Shown: positions 17,888-26,668, numbered from the stretch's first letter. The stretch: DNA of 64,000 bases from Saprospiraceae bacterium (GCA_019187225.1 JABAQQ010000011.1:186001-250000); one strand, 5' to 3'. Numbers and translations: made by a program. Notes: generated by a model not told the origin, from the sequence alone.

Positions 17888-18997
17888 TCAACCGTCTGAC
17901 CAACGAACATTTAGCGGCGCAGCTGTTTCTTGTATCCCGTCGTTCATGATCCGTTCCTGCTGCTCGATGCCCTCCTGGTGGATGGCTTCCAAAAAGAGGT
18001 TTGTGAACTCCCGGCTTAGTTCGTTTTTATCGGCGCGGCGGCGACAGGCTTCCGCGAGGGCGCGCCAGCGCTCCGGCTGAAGGATGGCGACGTTCTTGTC
18101 TTTTTTTACATAGCCGATCTCGCGCACTAAGTGCATCCGCCGGGCGATGAGGTGGATGATTTCTTCATCCAGTTCGTCAATCTGCTGGCGGAAATTTTCA
18201 ATTTTAAACAGATAATCGGGGTCGTCGGTCGTGATCGCCCGGCGGATGAGCGAACCGGTCATTTCGCCGAACTGCGTCGGCGTGATCTGCTGTGCCGCAT
18301 CGCTCCAGGCATCGTCTGGAGTGGGATGCACTTCCACCATCAAACCGTCAAAATTCAGGTCGTAGGCTTTTTGGGCGGTTTCAGCCAGGATATCGCGCCG
18401 GCCGCAGATGTGAGAGATATCGCAGATCACTTCCAGACCGGGAAATTCCTGCATCAGATCAATCGGCATTTGCCAGCGCGGTACGTTCCGGTATTTTGAG
18501 TCGTCGTAGGTGGAGAACCCGCGATGGACGGCCGCGATGCGCCGCAAGCCGGCTTTATACAGCCGTTCTATGGCGCCGACCCAGAGTTTGTAGTCGGGAT
18601 TCACCGGGTTTTTTACCAGGACCGGTATATCGGTACCCTCCAGGGCGTCGGCGATTTCCTGTACAGAAAAAGGATTGACGGTGGTGCGTGCGCCGACCCA
18701 CAACACATCCACGCCGTATTTCAGGCATTCATACACGTGTTGGGCGTTGGCGACTTCGGTAGTAACGCGCAGGCCGGTTTCTTCCTTTACCCTGCGAAGC
18801 CATTTCAGGCCGGGCGCTCCCACACCCTCGAACACGCCGGGGCGGGTACGGGGTTTCCAGATACCTGCGCGGAAAAGGTCAATATGTTGGGCGGCAAGGT
18901 GATGTGCCGCCGCCAATACCTGTTCTTCCGTTTCAGCCGAGCAGGGGCCGGCTATGAGAACGGGGCTTTGTTTATGGAACACAGGTTGAAATTGCAT
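17888..18997 (-). CDS. Bifunctional DAHP synthase / chorismate mutase (type II)
   Basis: 369 residues. Residues ~1-255 are a KDPS-like (AroA-beta) DAHP synthase barrel: LIAGPCSAETEEQVL, FRAGIWKPRTRPGVFEG, GARTTVNPFSVQE, and AVHRGFSTYDDSKYRN. It joins phosphoenolpyruvate and erythrose-4-phosphate, the first step of aromatic amino-acid synthesis. Residues ~265-350 are an AroQ chorismate mutase helix bundle (IDELDEEIIHLIARRMHLVREIG). This fusion is standard in Bacteroidota and is normally feedback-controlled through the mutase domain. Here it is monocistronic. Confidence 0.94.
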   Translation of the reverse strand: MQFQPVFHKQSPVLIAGPCSAETEEQVLAAAHHLAAQHIDLFRAGIWKPRTRPGVFEGVGAPGLKWLRRVKEETGLRVTTEVANAQHVYECLKYGVDVLWVGARTTVNPFSVQEIADALEGTDIPVLVKNPVNPDYKLWVGAIERLYKAGLRRIAAVHRGFSTYDDSKYRNVPRWQMPIDLMQEFPGLEVICDISHICGRRDILAETAQKAYDLNFDGLMVEVHPTPDDAWSDAAQQITPTQFGEMTGSLIRRAITTDDPDYLFKIENFRQQIDELDEEIIHLIARRMHLVREIGYVKKDKNVAILQPERWRALAEACRRRADKNELSREFTNLFLEAIHQEGIEQQERIMNDGIQETAAPLNVRWSDG

Positions 18998-19237
18998 GGA
19001 GAAAAGTCTCAGTGTTTTGGGTTGGGGTTAAGGTTTGCGATTTATTTTCAATTTTTTTTGAAAACAACGATCACGCACACCAGGTTGCAGGCACAGCGGT
19101 AATTTTAATTTTATCCAAATTAGCATGTAGATATCGCGTTGCGCTAACCGGCAGGTTAAACTTGTTTTAAAACCGAAGGAGAAAGAACATTTTCAGAACG
19201 GAATAATACAACTTTGGAGTCAAAAATCGCCACGACC

Positions 19238-20143
19238 ATGACTCGAAACAATTGTATCCTCCCTGTCCTTTTTGTCATTTGCTCCCTGTCCTTAAACGCT
19301 CAGACGACTTATCCGAAAGACTCTATTCGACCACTGTCAATAAGCATTTCAGGGCTAAACGAACTCCGTATTTTGGAAAGCGGGGGTTCCACATCTGGTT
19401 CCGAATCCAATCCCATTGCATCCGGCTCGCCGAAAGGTGGCAGCCCGTTCTTATCTCATTATTTTGAAATATCTTCATTGCCCGGTGAAGAAGGCGCCCT
19501 GATCCCTTCCATCCGGCTCGCGGAATGCTGGGGGCTTCAGGTCGCCAATATTATGGGCACAGAGGAAGGCGGTATTATGATCGAATCGGTGGAACCCAAT
19601 ACAACGGGTGCTTTAGCCGGACTTCAGGCGGGCGATATCGTGCGCGCGGCCAACGATCAGCCGGTTGCCTGGTGGCACGAATTATACAGGGAATTGCGGG
19701 ATTGCGATACGACGAGCTTGACCGTGCATCGTGGCTACGCTGTTGTGCGGTTACAAATTTGCAGGCCGATCTGTTTATATGGAGCAGCAGCGGGAAATTC
19801 TGTTTTGCCGGTACATGCCATGAGTCACGCGCCGGCTGATACCGTAGCACAGTCGCTTCCTTCCATATTATCCGGTGTGGATTCCAATGCGCGCGTCGCT
19901 TCGCCGCTCCAGGTTTTTCCAAACCCCAATAACGGAAAGTTTGAAGTTCAATTTCAGGGAAGCGCATCGCCCCTCACAATTGAAGTTGTTGACGCATCAG
20001 GGGTCGTATTGCATACAGAGCAGGCGAAAGGCGGCCATTTCAGGCGCTTGTTCAACTTTTCCAGTCTTAATTCGCGCTGGGTAGTGGTTACTATAATTCA
20101 GGAAGGGAAGATTTACACACAACGGGTGATATTTGCCAAATAA
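19238..20143 (+). CDS. PDZ-domain secreted protein with T9SS sorting domain
   Basis: 301 residues from ATG 19238; an upstream TTG at 19214 would lengthen the signal peptide unnecessarily. Signal: RNNCILPVLFVICSLSLNAQ. A PDZ domain spans ~95-175 (LQVANIMGTEEGGIMIESVE, then GALAGLQAGDIVRAANDQPV) without a protease domain. The last ~75 residues are a type A sorting domain (LQVFPNPNNGKFEVQF, ending IYTQRVIFAK). Function is probably peptide binding at the cell surface. It stands alone, 240 nt from the divergent DAHP synthase gene. Confidence 0.8.
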   Translation: MTRNNCILPVLFVICSLSLNAQTTYPKDSIRPLSISISGLNELRILESGGSTSGSESNPIASGSPKGGSPFLSHYFEISSLPGEEGALIPSIRLAECWGLQVANIMGTEEGGIMIESVEPNTTGALAGLQAGDIVRAANDQPVAWWHELYRELRDCDTTSLTVHRGYAVVRLQICRPICLYGAAAGNSVLPVHAMSHAPADTVAQSLPSILSGVDSNARVASPLQVFPNPNNGKFEVQFQGSASPLTIEVVDASGVVLHTEQAKGGHFRRLFNFSSLNSRWVVVTIIQEGKIYTQRVIFAK

Positions 20144-20151
20144 TTGCATTT

Positions 20152-20246
20152 AAGTACATGGACAATGGGTTTTTGACATTGGACATTTCAAAATGATTGG
20201 TTGTCAGGGTCAAATGTCCAATGTCTAATGTCAATTTATTTTGTCC
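20152..20246. repeat. Dispersed ~96-bp element, copy 1 (GACATTG/AATGTCC heptads)
   Basis: The stretch from AAGTACATGGACAATGG to TTTATTTTGTCC is repeated in reverse orientation at 42013-42109 with only scattered differences. Inside are GACATTG heptads and their complements, so it folds as a hairpin. It lies 8 nt after the PDZ-T9SS stop codon. Confidence 0.85.
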
Positions 20247-20265
20247 GCTTTTATCACGCTCACAC

Positions 20266-20667
20266 ATGGAACTCACCATTCAAACGCCCGCCCTGCTTTT
20301 TCCCGCTGTGTCATTGTTGCTGATCGCCTACACCAACAAGTTCCTGGCAATTGCCAACCTGATCCGCAAATTGATCTCGGACTATGAAGTCAAACAGTTG
20401 CACACCACAGTGAGCCAGATACGCAGCTTGCGCCGGCGGCTCATGCTGATCCGGTGGATGCAGGTATTCGGAGTGGGAAGCATCCTGCTTTGTGTCGTCA
20501 CCATGTTTTTCGTGTACGAGGGTTGGCAGGTATGGGCAAAAGTACTGTTCGGCCTCAGCCTGTTGTTGATGATGGTTTCGCTCGTTATCAGCCTCATGGA
20601 AACTTTTTTGTCGGCAGGTGCGCTGCGGGTATTGCTCAAAGAATTGGAGGATAAGGAAAAATGGTGA
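20266..20667 (+). CDS. DUF2721 family membrane protein
   Basis: 133 residues starting at ATG 20266. There are three hydrophobic segments (about 10-28, 67-87 and 92-113), with the charged span RQ-type helix VKQLHTTVSQIRSLRRRLMLI between the first two. This is the DUF2721 pattern, an inner-membrane family of unknown role. It converges with recO, whose 3' end is only 6 nt away. Confidence 0.78.
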   Translation: MELTIQTPALLFPAVSLLLIAYTNKFLAIANLIRKLISDYEVKQLHTTVSQIRSLRRRLMLIRWMQVFGVGSILLCVVTMFFVYEGWQVWAKVLFGLSLLLMMVSLVISLMETFLSAGALRVLLKELEDKEKW

Positions 20668-20673
20668 GGAACG

Positions 20674-21402
20674 TCACATCACCATTTCCAGAATCCCCGG
20701 CGTATGGACGTCCGAAAAGCCGGGCAGGTGAAGCTGATAAAACTGCAATAGTTTGTTCAGCAAGGCTTTACGCTCTGGATGACTCAGCGGAATTTCATGG
20801 CACAGTTCTAACGGGCTGCGGAGCAGGGCAAGCATTTGGGCGGTTTGCTCTGGTTCCGTGTAGTGGGCGTGGGGTGGTGGAACGGGTTGAAAGATGCCTT
20901 CTTTGAGATCGAAGAACAATTCGCCGTCTTCTTCAGGTTCGGCCTGCGGCTGGAAACCAAGAAAACCGGTCAAGGCCAGCATAAAGTGCAGGTGAATATT
21001 GGCGACCGGGTGGGGTGTGTTGTCGAGCCAGCGGAGATTTTCCAGCAAAAAATCGAACAATTCGCGGTTTTCTTCGGCCTCATGAATGCTCTTGCGGCAT
21101 ATTTCAGCCATGAACAGTGCCACCGCGCCCCGGCGGATCTCAAATGGTATCCGGCTCCAAACTTCGGCGGTCCGCAATTCTTTGAGCCGGTTGAGTGCCC
21201 CCTCTTCTTCGCGAAAATAACACACCATTTCCACGGCTGTCATGGGTTGGAAAAGTCCGTAGGGTATGCGCGCTTTGGCTGTGCGTACACTTCCCGCAAT
21301 GAAAGTGTGCAGCCCCTTTTCTTCCGTAAAGATGTCGGCAATGACGCTCGTTTCTCCGTATTTTATGGTGCGGAAGACGATGCCGTTCGTTTTTAAAAGC
21401 AT
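20674..21402 (-). CDS. recO: DNA repair protein RecO
   Basis: 242 residues from ATG 21402. The N-terminal OB fold reads LLKTNGIVFRTIKYGETSVIADIFTEEKGLHTFIAGSVR, and the helical C-terminal domain follows (VALFMAEICRKSIHEAEENRELFDFL). RecO loads RecA onto SSB-coated single-stranded DNA together with RecR in gap repair. The four zinc cysteines found in some bacterial RecO proteins are absent, as is usual in Bacteroidota. The upstream neighbour upp is divergent. Confidence 0.92.
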   Translation of the reverse strand: MLLKTNGIVFRTIKYGETSVIADIFTEEKGLHTFIAGSVRTAKARIPYGLFQPMTAVEMVCYFREEEGALNRLKELRTAEVWSRIPFEIRRGAVALFMAEICRKSIHEAEENRELFDFLLENLRWLDNTPHPVANIHLHFMLALTGFLGFQPQAEPEEDGELFFDLKEGIFQPVPPPHAHYTEPEQTAQMLALLRSPLELCHEIPLSHPERKALLNKLLQFYQLHLPGFSDVHTPGILEMVM

Positions 21403-21502
21403 GGTAAACGCGTTTCGATGCGAAAAGTACGAACTCAGCGCTGGTGCAGTATGAATTTGCCAAAGGAAAAATCTACCTTTCCCCTGAAAAAACGCCTGTT
21501 CC

Positions 21503-22147
21503 ATGGTATTCAATCTCGCCGAAAAAAACACCGTCGCCAACCAATTCATCGCCGAACTTCGCAACGTCGAAATTCAGAAAGACCGTGCCCGCTTCCGCCG
21601 CAACCTCGAACGGGTGGGTTCCGTGCTGGCGTATGAGATTTCGCAATCACTTGAATATGAGTTGTTTGAGGTCGAAACGCCACTTGGTACGGCGCCGATG
21701 ATGTTACCTTCGCAACGCATCGTACTGAGCACCGTGTTGCGGGCAGGGCTACCTTTTCATCAGGGCATGCTCCACTTTTTTGATAATGCCGACAGCGCCT
21801 TTATTTCTGCCTACCGCCGGCATCACAAAGACGGCTCCTTTGAAATTCAACTCGATTATGTCAGCACCCCCAACCTCGACGGGTGCGTCCTTATTCTGAC
21901 CGATCCCATGCTCGCTACCGGGGCTTCGGTCAACCTGGCCCTGCAGGAATTGTTGCGTTTCGGCGATCCCGCCGCCATCCATGTGGCCACCGTGATCGCC
22001 AGCACCGCCGGTCTCGATGCGGTGCGTCGCCGATACCCCATTGCCCGTGTCTGGACGGGCGCTGTGGACGAAGAACTGACCGCCAAATCATACATCGTGC
22101 CGGGCCTGGGCGATGCCGGCGATCTGGCTTACGGCGAAAAAAAGTGA
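21503..22147 (+). CDS. upp: Uracil phosphoribosyltransferase
   Basis: 214 residues. The PRPP-binding loop is VLILTDPMLATGAS; the N-terminal dimer contact and the uracil-binding C-terminal YIVPGLGDAGDLAYG are in place. The enzyme salvages uracil to UMP. TACCTTTC at 21474-21481, just before the start, resembles a -7 box. The gene is divergent from recO and converges with the next hypothetical gene (4-nt gap). Confidence 0.94.
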   Translation: MVFNLAEKNTVANQFIAELRNVEIQKDRARFRRNLERVGSVLAYEISQSLEYELFEVETPLGTAPMMLPSQRIVLSTVLRAGLPFHQGMLHFFDNADSAFISAYRRHHKDGSFEIQLDYVSTPNLDGCVLILTDPMLATGASVNLALQELLRFGDPAAIHVATVIASTAGLDAVRRRYPIARVWTGAVDEELTAKSYIVPGLGDAGDLAYGEKK

Positions 22148-22151
22148 ACAA

Positions 22152-22730
22152 TCAATTCAGCGACAGGTAGATAATAAGACCCAGAATGAGGATAAATACC
22201 AACCAGGCCCAGATGCTGAGGCTGTTGTCGCGCCAGATGTTGAACAGTTTTTCCATCAGGTTGCGCCAGTCCATTTCCTTGCCACCGGCTTTGGCTGCTT
22301 TTTCATGTACGAGGCAGAAATAGCGGCGTTTGCCGATGCGCGCCTGGTCACCGTGTTTGGACAGGATCATAAAATCGGGGTTCAGGAAGCGCAGGTCAAA
22401 CAGCTCGCTTTTACCGGATATTTCGAGGATAAGGGTATTGTCCTGGTTGAGGCGTTTCCAACTGCCTTTCACCACATTGCCGTCGAGTGAAAGCAAGTAC
22501 TCCCCGCCGGTGTTGAAAATGTGCAAAATCGCTTCGTGGAATCCCTCGTCGTCGCGCAACTCCTTCCAGCGTTTGCTGATCCAGAATTTTTCCTCCCGCA
22601 AATCTTCGCCGTAGGGAATCACTTTGGGTAAAATAAAACCAAGGTGCGAATCCATATCGCCCAGATCCTTCGGCAGGTCAGGATTAATGGCGCGTGAAAT
22701 GTCGCGAAAAATATCGTTAAAAATAGCCAT
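22152..22730 (-). CDS. Hypothetical protein with C-terminal membrane anchor
   Basis: 192 residues, no family recognised. The N-terminal ~160 residues look cytosolic and mixed alpha/beta (FWISKRWKELRDDEGFHEAILHIF; KGSWKRLNQDNTLILEISG). The last ~22 residues form a single hydrophobic helix (IWAWLVFILILGLIIYLSL), so the protein is probably tail-anchored. It is transcribed alone and ends 4 nt from the convergent upp stop. Confidence 0.65.
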   Translation of the reverse strand: MAIFNDIFRDISRAINPDLPKDLGDMDSHLGFILPKVIPYGEDLREEKFWISKRWKELRDDEGFHEAILHIFNTGGEYLLSLDGNVVKGSWKRLNQDNTLILEISGKSELFDLRFLNPDFMILSKHGDQARIGKRRYFCLVHEKAAKAGGKEMDWRNLMEKLFNIWRDNSLSIWAWLVFILILGLIIYLSLN

Positions 22731-22832
22731 ATTTCAGTTGGCAGCCGGAAGTTGCGGTGGCAGAAATTCAAGGGGGCAAAAATCGTTAAAACAACGGCAT
22801 TGACAAAAGATGTTTTTCGCAGTTTTGCGGTT

Positions 22833-23636
22833 ATGAAACATACCCTGCTTTCCAACGGCCTCCGCATCGCCTACCGCTCCGATGGTGTCGCAGGCGGATT
22901 GCCGCTGGTGCTGCTACACGGCTTTTGCGAAGATTCCGCCGTTTGGAATGATTTTATTGTTCCCATAAAAAGTCTCCATATCATTCGCGTGGACCTGCCC
23001 GGGTTCGGAGGCTCCGATCTGCCACTCGTGCCCGGAATGGATGTTTATGCCGATGCCGTTTGCGCTGTATTGAACGATCTTTCCGTAGAAAAATGTGTGC
23101 TGGTAGGGCATTCGATGGGCGGCTATGCGGCGCTCGAGTTCGCCGAAAAATACCCGGAGCGCCTTTCCGGGTTGGGGCTGTTCCACTCGCACCCCTTCGA
23201 GGACACGGCCGAACGAAAGGATGCGCGGCGCCGGGGTATTGAAATGTTGCAATCAGGTAAGCGCGACCTGTATGTGGCGCAGTTGTTCCCCGGATTATTC
23301 GCCGGAGCTTTCGCGAAGGCGAATCCACCTATCATTGCTGCGCAGATCGCGAAGGGGAAACGACAATCCGCCGAAGCCATTATCGCCGCATTGGAAGGCA
23401 TGATCACGCGGAAAGATCACAGGGAAACGCTGCGAAATGCTGCTTGTCCGGTGCTGTTCTTACTTGGAACGGAAGATAGCATCATACCGCCGGAGCAAGG
23501 CTTGCAGGCTGCCGTTTTGCCCGACCTGGCTGACGTACACCTGTTGCCGGGTGTGGGACACATGGGAATGTTCGAGGCGACCGAAAGGTGTGCTGAAATT
23601 GTGCGGCGCTTTTGGGAATTTTGTGCCAACAGATGA
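22833..23636 (+). CDS. Alpha/beta hydrolase
   Basis: 267 residues. The oxyanion HGFCED follows strand 3. The nucleophile elbow is GHSMGG with Ser94, the acid is in LLGTEDSIIPP and the histidine is in GVGHMGMFE, so the catalytic triad is complete. It resembles small esterases and 2-hydroxymuconate-type hydrolases; the substrate is unknown. Its TGA overlaps the ATG of the next gene (ATGA at 23633-23636), so the two are translationally coupled. Confidence 0.9.
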   Translation: MKHTLLSNGLRIAYRSDGVAGGLPLVLLHGFCEDSAVWNDFIVPIKSLHIIRVDLPGFGGSDLPLVPGMDVYADAVCAVLNDLSVEKCVLVGHSMGGYAALEFAEKYPERLSGLGLFHSHPFEDTAERKDARRRGIEMLQSGKRDLYVAQLFPGLFAGAFAKANPPIIAAQIAKGKRQSAEAIIAALEGMITRKDHRETLRNAACPVLFLLGTEDSIIPPEQGLQAAVLPDLADVHLLPGVGHMGMFEATERCAEIVRRFWEFCANR

Positions 23637-24340
23637 ACCCGCTCCTGCTGACACTCGCCACCCTGCCTGGGCTGCTCCTCAGCTACGCCATTTTTCGGGT
23701 AGACAAATACGAACGCGAACCGCTCGTGCCGTTACTTTTGTGTTTTGCCTTGGGCGCTGCGATAACTTTCCCAGCATTGGAAATAGAAAAATGGGCCTTT
23801 CAGCGACTAAAACCTTATGAAAAAGGTTTCGGCGTCATTGCACTGACCGCTTTTGTCGCTGTGGCGTTCAATGAGGAGATTTTCAAGTTCATGGTGTTGC
23901 GCCTGTTTGCTTTTCCCCGCCGTTTTTTCAATGAGCCGCTCGACGGCATTGTTTATTCTGTAATGATCGCCATGGGTTTCGCGACCATGGAAAATATTTC
24001 CTTCGCCAGCCGCTTCGGGATGGAAACGGTGCTGCTGCGGGCATTCACTGCCGTACCGGCGCATCTTGTTTTTGGCATTGTGGCAGGTTATTATTCCGGT
24101 TTGGCCAAATTTGATCTTGTGCGGCGCAACCGCCTGCTCTGGCAGGGTTTCGGCATGGCCTTCCTCTTGCATGGCGTCTACGACTTTCTCATTCTGCAAA
24201 AGTGGTCGGATTGGTTGCTGGTGCTGGCAACGGTATCGCTTTATTTGTGCCTGTTTTATTGCAGTGACCTGATAAAAGAGCATTTGAACAAGTCGCCATT
24301 TCGCCATTCCGGTGATGAGGCGACCTCAACGGATTCATAG
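23633..24340 (+). CDS. PrsW family intramembrane metalloprotease
   Basis: 235 residues with about seven membrane segments. The catalytic motifs of the family are present: EEIFKF at 81-86 (the EExxK glutamates), a histidine in VPAHLVFG and another in LHGVYDF. PrsW-type proteases cut membrane substrates such as anti-sigma factors. The start overlaps the hydrolase stop. The stop TAG (24338-24340) is followed in the same frame, with no ATG, by the DUF5682 reading frame. Confidence 0.9.
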   Translation: MNPLLLTLATLPGLLLSYAIFRVDKYEREPLVPLLLCFALGAAITFPALEIEKWAFQRLKPYEKGFGVIALTAFVAVAFNEEIFKFMVLRLFAFPRRFFNEPLDGIVYSVMIAMGFATMENISFASRFGMETVLLRAFTAVPAHLVFGIVAGYYSGLAKFDLVRRNRLLWQGFGMAFLLHGVYDFLILQKWSDWLLVLATVSLYLCLFYCSDLIKEHLNKSPFRHSGDEATSTDS

Positions 24341-24415
24341 ATCATCAAACCAACATCCGGCAACATCGAAATCTTCGGCATTCGCCACCACGGCCCCGGT
24401 TCGGCCCGGAGCCTT

Positions 24416-26668
24416 GTGCGGGTAATGAGCGCTTTTAAGCCCGATATTATCCTCATTGAAGGCCCTCCCGATGCCGAAATGCTTATTCCAGCGGTCAGCC
24501 ATCCCGAAATGCAACCGCCGGTGGCCATGCTGGTTTTTAACCCGAAAGACCTGGATCAGGCATCTTTTTTTCCTTTCGCTGAGTTTTCTCCCGAATGGCA
24601 AGCCATGTTGTTTGGCCTGAACAATCGAATACCGGTACGCTTCATGGATCTGCCAATGAGTCTGGCTTTTGGCCTGAAAGAAGCAGGCGCTCAGCAAACA
24701 TTTGATTTTCAGGAGAATAGAAATGCATCCGAGGTTGCCGATCCTTTCGCAAAGATTGCCGCGCTCGCCGGTTATTCCGATCCGGAGCGCTGGTGGGATG
24801 CAATGGTCGAGCGGTTCACGGTTGACGGCAGACGATTGACGATAGACGGAATCTTCCCGGTAATTCATGAGGTGATGTGTGCCTTAAGAGAAAACAAGAC
24901 CCAACCTGAAACGCGGGAAACGCTGCTGCGGGAGGCATTCATGCGGCAAACCATTCGCACGGCGCAAAAAGATGGTTTTTCAAAAATTGCAGTGGTTTGC
25001 GGGGCCTGGCACAGCCCGGCGCTGGCAGATTTGGACAAAACGAAAGCCTCCGCCGACGCTGCACTTTTGAAAGGATTGAAAAAAGTCAAAACCGAAGCCA
25101 CCTGGATTCCCTGGTCGTTCGACCGGTTGGCCGCTCAAAGCGGATACAGTGCCGGTGTGGTTGCGCCCGCCTGGTACCGGACCTTATGGATTGCGGATTT
25201 GGGATTGCGGATTGCGGATTCTACCCCGAGCGCTCTTGATAATCCGCAATCCGCAATCCCAAATCCGCAATCGGTAAATCCGCAATCGTATTGGTTTGTG
25301 CAGGCTGCCCGTTTGTTGCGCGATAAGGATTTTGCCGTTTCACCGGCGCACGTCATCGAGGCGGTCCGGTTGGCAGAAAACCTGGCTACTTTGCGCAACA
25401 CAGCCTTGCCCGGCATCGAAGAATTGCGCGAAGCGGCGGTGACCGTGCTGTGCAACGGCGCGGAAAAGCCGCTGGAACTAATTGATCAACAATTGGTTAT
25501 CGGCGATGTGTTGGGTGCGGTGCCGTCCGGTTTGCCTGTGCCACCCTTAAAGGAGGACTTCGAAAAGCAGGTGAAAAGTTGCCGGCTGGAAAAAAATACG
25601 CAGGAAAAAACGCTCGAACTCGACCTGCGCGAAGAGGCACACTTGCGCAAAAGCCGTCTGCTGCACCGGCTCGACCTGCTCGGCATTACCTGGGGGAAAG
25701 AACAAGCCGTCGGTTCCGGCAAACAGGGCCGCTTCCACGAGCACTGGCAACTCAAGTGGTTGCCCGACTATGAGATACGGCTCATCGAGGCGGGCACCTG
25801 GGGCAATACGGTGGAAGACGCCGCGTCGCGCCGTGCCTGGCGCCGGGTGCACAATTCGGAAAGTTTGCCTGAACTCACCCGGCTTTTGGGGATGGCGCTC
25901 AAGGCAGACTTACCCGCCATTGTGCCGGATTTGTTGCATAAATTGCAAAACATCAGCGCCTTAGCCAAAGACGCGCTCCTGTTGGCTGATGCCGTGTTGC
26001 CCCTTGCCGAAGTGCTGCGCTACGGGAGTGCCCGTCAACTCAACCTCGGCGCGGTGCAGCAACTGCTCGGCCGGATCATTCCCCGTGTATGCGTGCAACT
26101 ACCCGCCGCCTGCACCGGCGTGGACGAGGAAGTGGCCGCCGAAATTCTGAAAAAAATACTTGCCGTCAATCACGCCATCGGCATCCTGCAAGTGGTGGAA
26201 TACGAGGAAGCGTGGACCCGTACACTGCTCACGACCAGCCAGATGAACACAGCGGCGCCGCTACTGACGGGGCTGACGGCGCGTTTGCTGTTCGACAAGG
26301 GCGTGCATTCGGCCGCCCAAACAGGCGACGCTATGCGATTCTATCTGTCCCATGCCCAGGCGCCTGTTCTGGCGGCCCAATGGCTTGAAGGATTCCTCTA
26401 CGGCAGCGGCCTGCTGCTGCTCCATCACGCCGAACTCTGGCAAACGCTCGACGGCTGGGTGCGCGATCTCCCGGAAGAGCATTTTAACGAACTGCTACCC
26501 TTGTTGCGGCGTACGTTCAGTCAGTTCAGCGCGCCGGAAAGACAAAAAATGCTGGATATAGCGAAAAATGAGACACGCCAACCCCTTGCCTTTCAGCAAG
26601 TTGACGAGTGGGATATTGAAAGGGCGGAAAAGGTGTTGGCCTTGGTAAGGGGAATATTGCAGGGGTGA
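24416..26668 (+). CDS. DUF5682 family protein, start uncertain, with in-frame repeat insert
   Basis: 750 residues from GTG 24416, but the frame is open from 24341. Translation upstream of the GTG gives the conserved family N-terminus (IEIFGIRHHGPGSARSL). So the protein must begin earlier, although no ATG, GTG or TTG lies between the PrsW stop and 24416 at a fitting place. Possibilities are an ATC start at 24341/24344, readthrough of TAG, or a sequence error. Family landmarks: LIEGPPDAEML, PFAEFSPEWQA, VCGAWHSPAL, WRRVHNSESLPEL. Two word repeats lie in frame, at 24819-24850 and 25187-25285. DUF5682 genes usually neighbour MoxR ATPase and VWA genes; none are here. Function unknown. Confidence 0.78.
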   Translation: MRVMSAFKPDIILIEGPPDAEMLIPAVSHPEMQPPVAMLVFNPKDLDQASFFPFAEFSPEWQAMLFGLNNRIPVRFMDLPMSLAFGLKEAGAQQTFDFQENRNASEVADPFAKIAALAGYSDPERWWDAMVERFTVDGRRLTIDGIFPVIHEVMCALRENKTQPETRETLLREAFMRQTIRTAQKDGFSKIAVVCGAWHSPALADLDKTKASADAALLKGLKKVKTEATWIPWSFDRLAAQSGYSAGVVAPAWYRTLWIADLGLRIADSTPSALDNPQSAIPNPQSVNPQSYWFVQAARLLRDKDFAVSPAHVIEAVRLAENLATLRNTALPGIEELREAAVTVLCNGAEKPLELIDQQLVIGDVLGAVPSGLPVPPLKEDFEKQVKSCRLEKNTQEKTLELDLREEAHLRKSRLLHRLDLLGITWGKEQAVGSGKQGRFHEHWQLKWLPDYEIRLIEAGTWGNTVEDAASRRAWRRVHNSESLPELTRLLGMALKADLPAIVPDLLHKLQNISALAKDALLLADAVLPLAEVLRYGSARQLNLGAVQQLLGRIIPRVCVQLPAACTGVDEEVAAEILKKILAVNHAIGILQVVEYEEAWTRTLLTTSQMNTAAPLLTGLTARLLFDKGVHSAAQTGDAMRFYLSHAQAPVLAAQWLEGFLYGSGLLLLHHAELWQTLDGWVRDLPEEHFNELLPLLRRTFSQFSAPERQKMLDIAKNETRQPLAFQQVDEWDIERAEKVLALVRGILQG
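24819..24850. repeat. In-frame heptad run in the DUF5682 gene (ACGGTTG/ACGATAG)
   Basis: Four and a half heptads (ACGGTTG, ACGGCAG, ACGATTG, ACGATAG, ACGG) encode TVDGRRLTIDG after WWDAMVERF. The same word family forms the hairpin at 33181-33297. Only one arm is present. Confidence 0.6.
25187..25285. repeat. Perfect 32-bp heptad hairpin inside the DUF5682 gene
   Basis: Arms 25189-25220 and 25241-25272 are perfect inverted copies made of GGATTGC-type heptads, with a 20-nt loop; a further partial word run extends to 25285. The insert is read in frame as about 34 residues (WIADLGLRIADS ... NPQSAIPNPQSVNPQS) between PAWYRTL and YWFVQAARLLRD. Confidence 0.88.
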
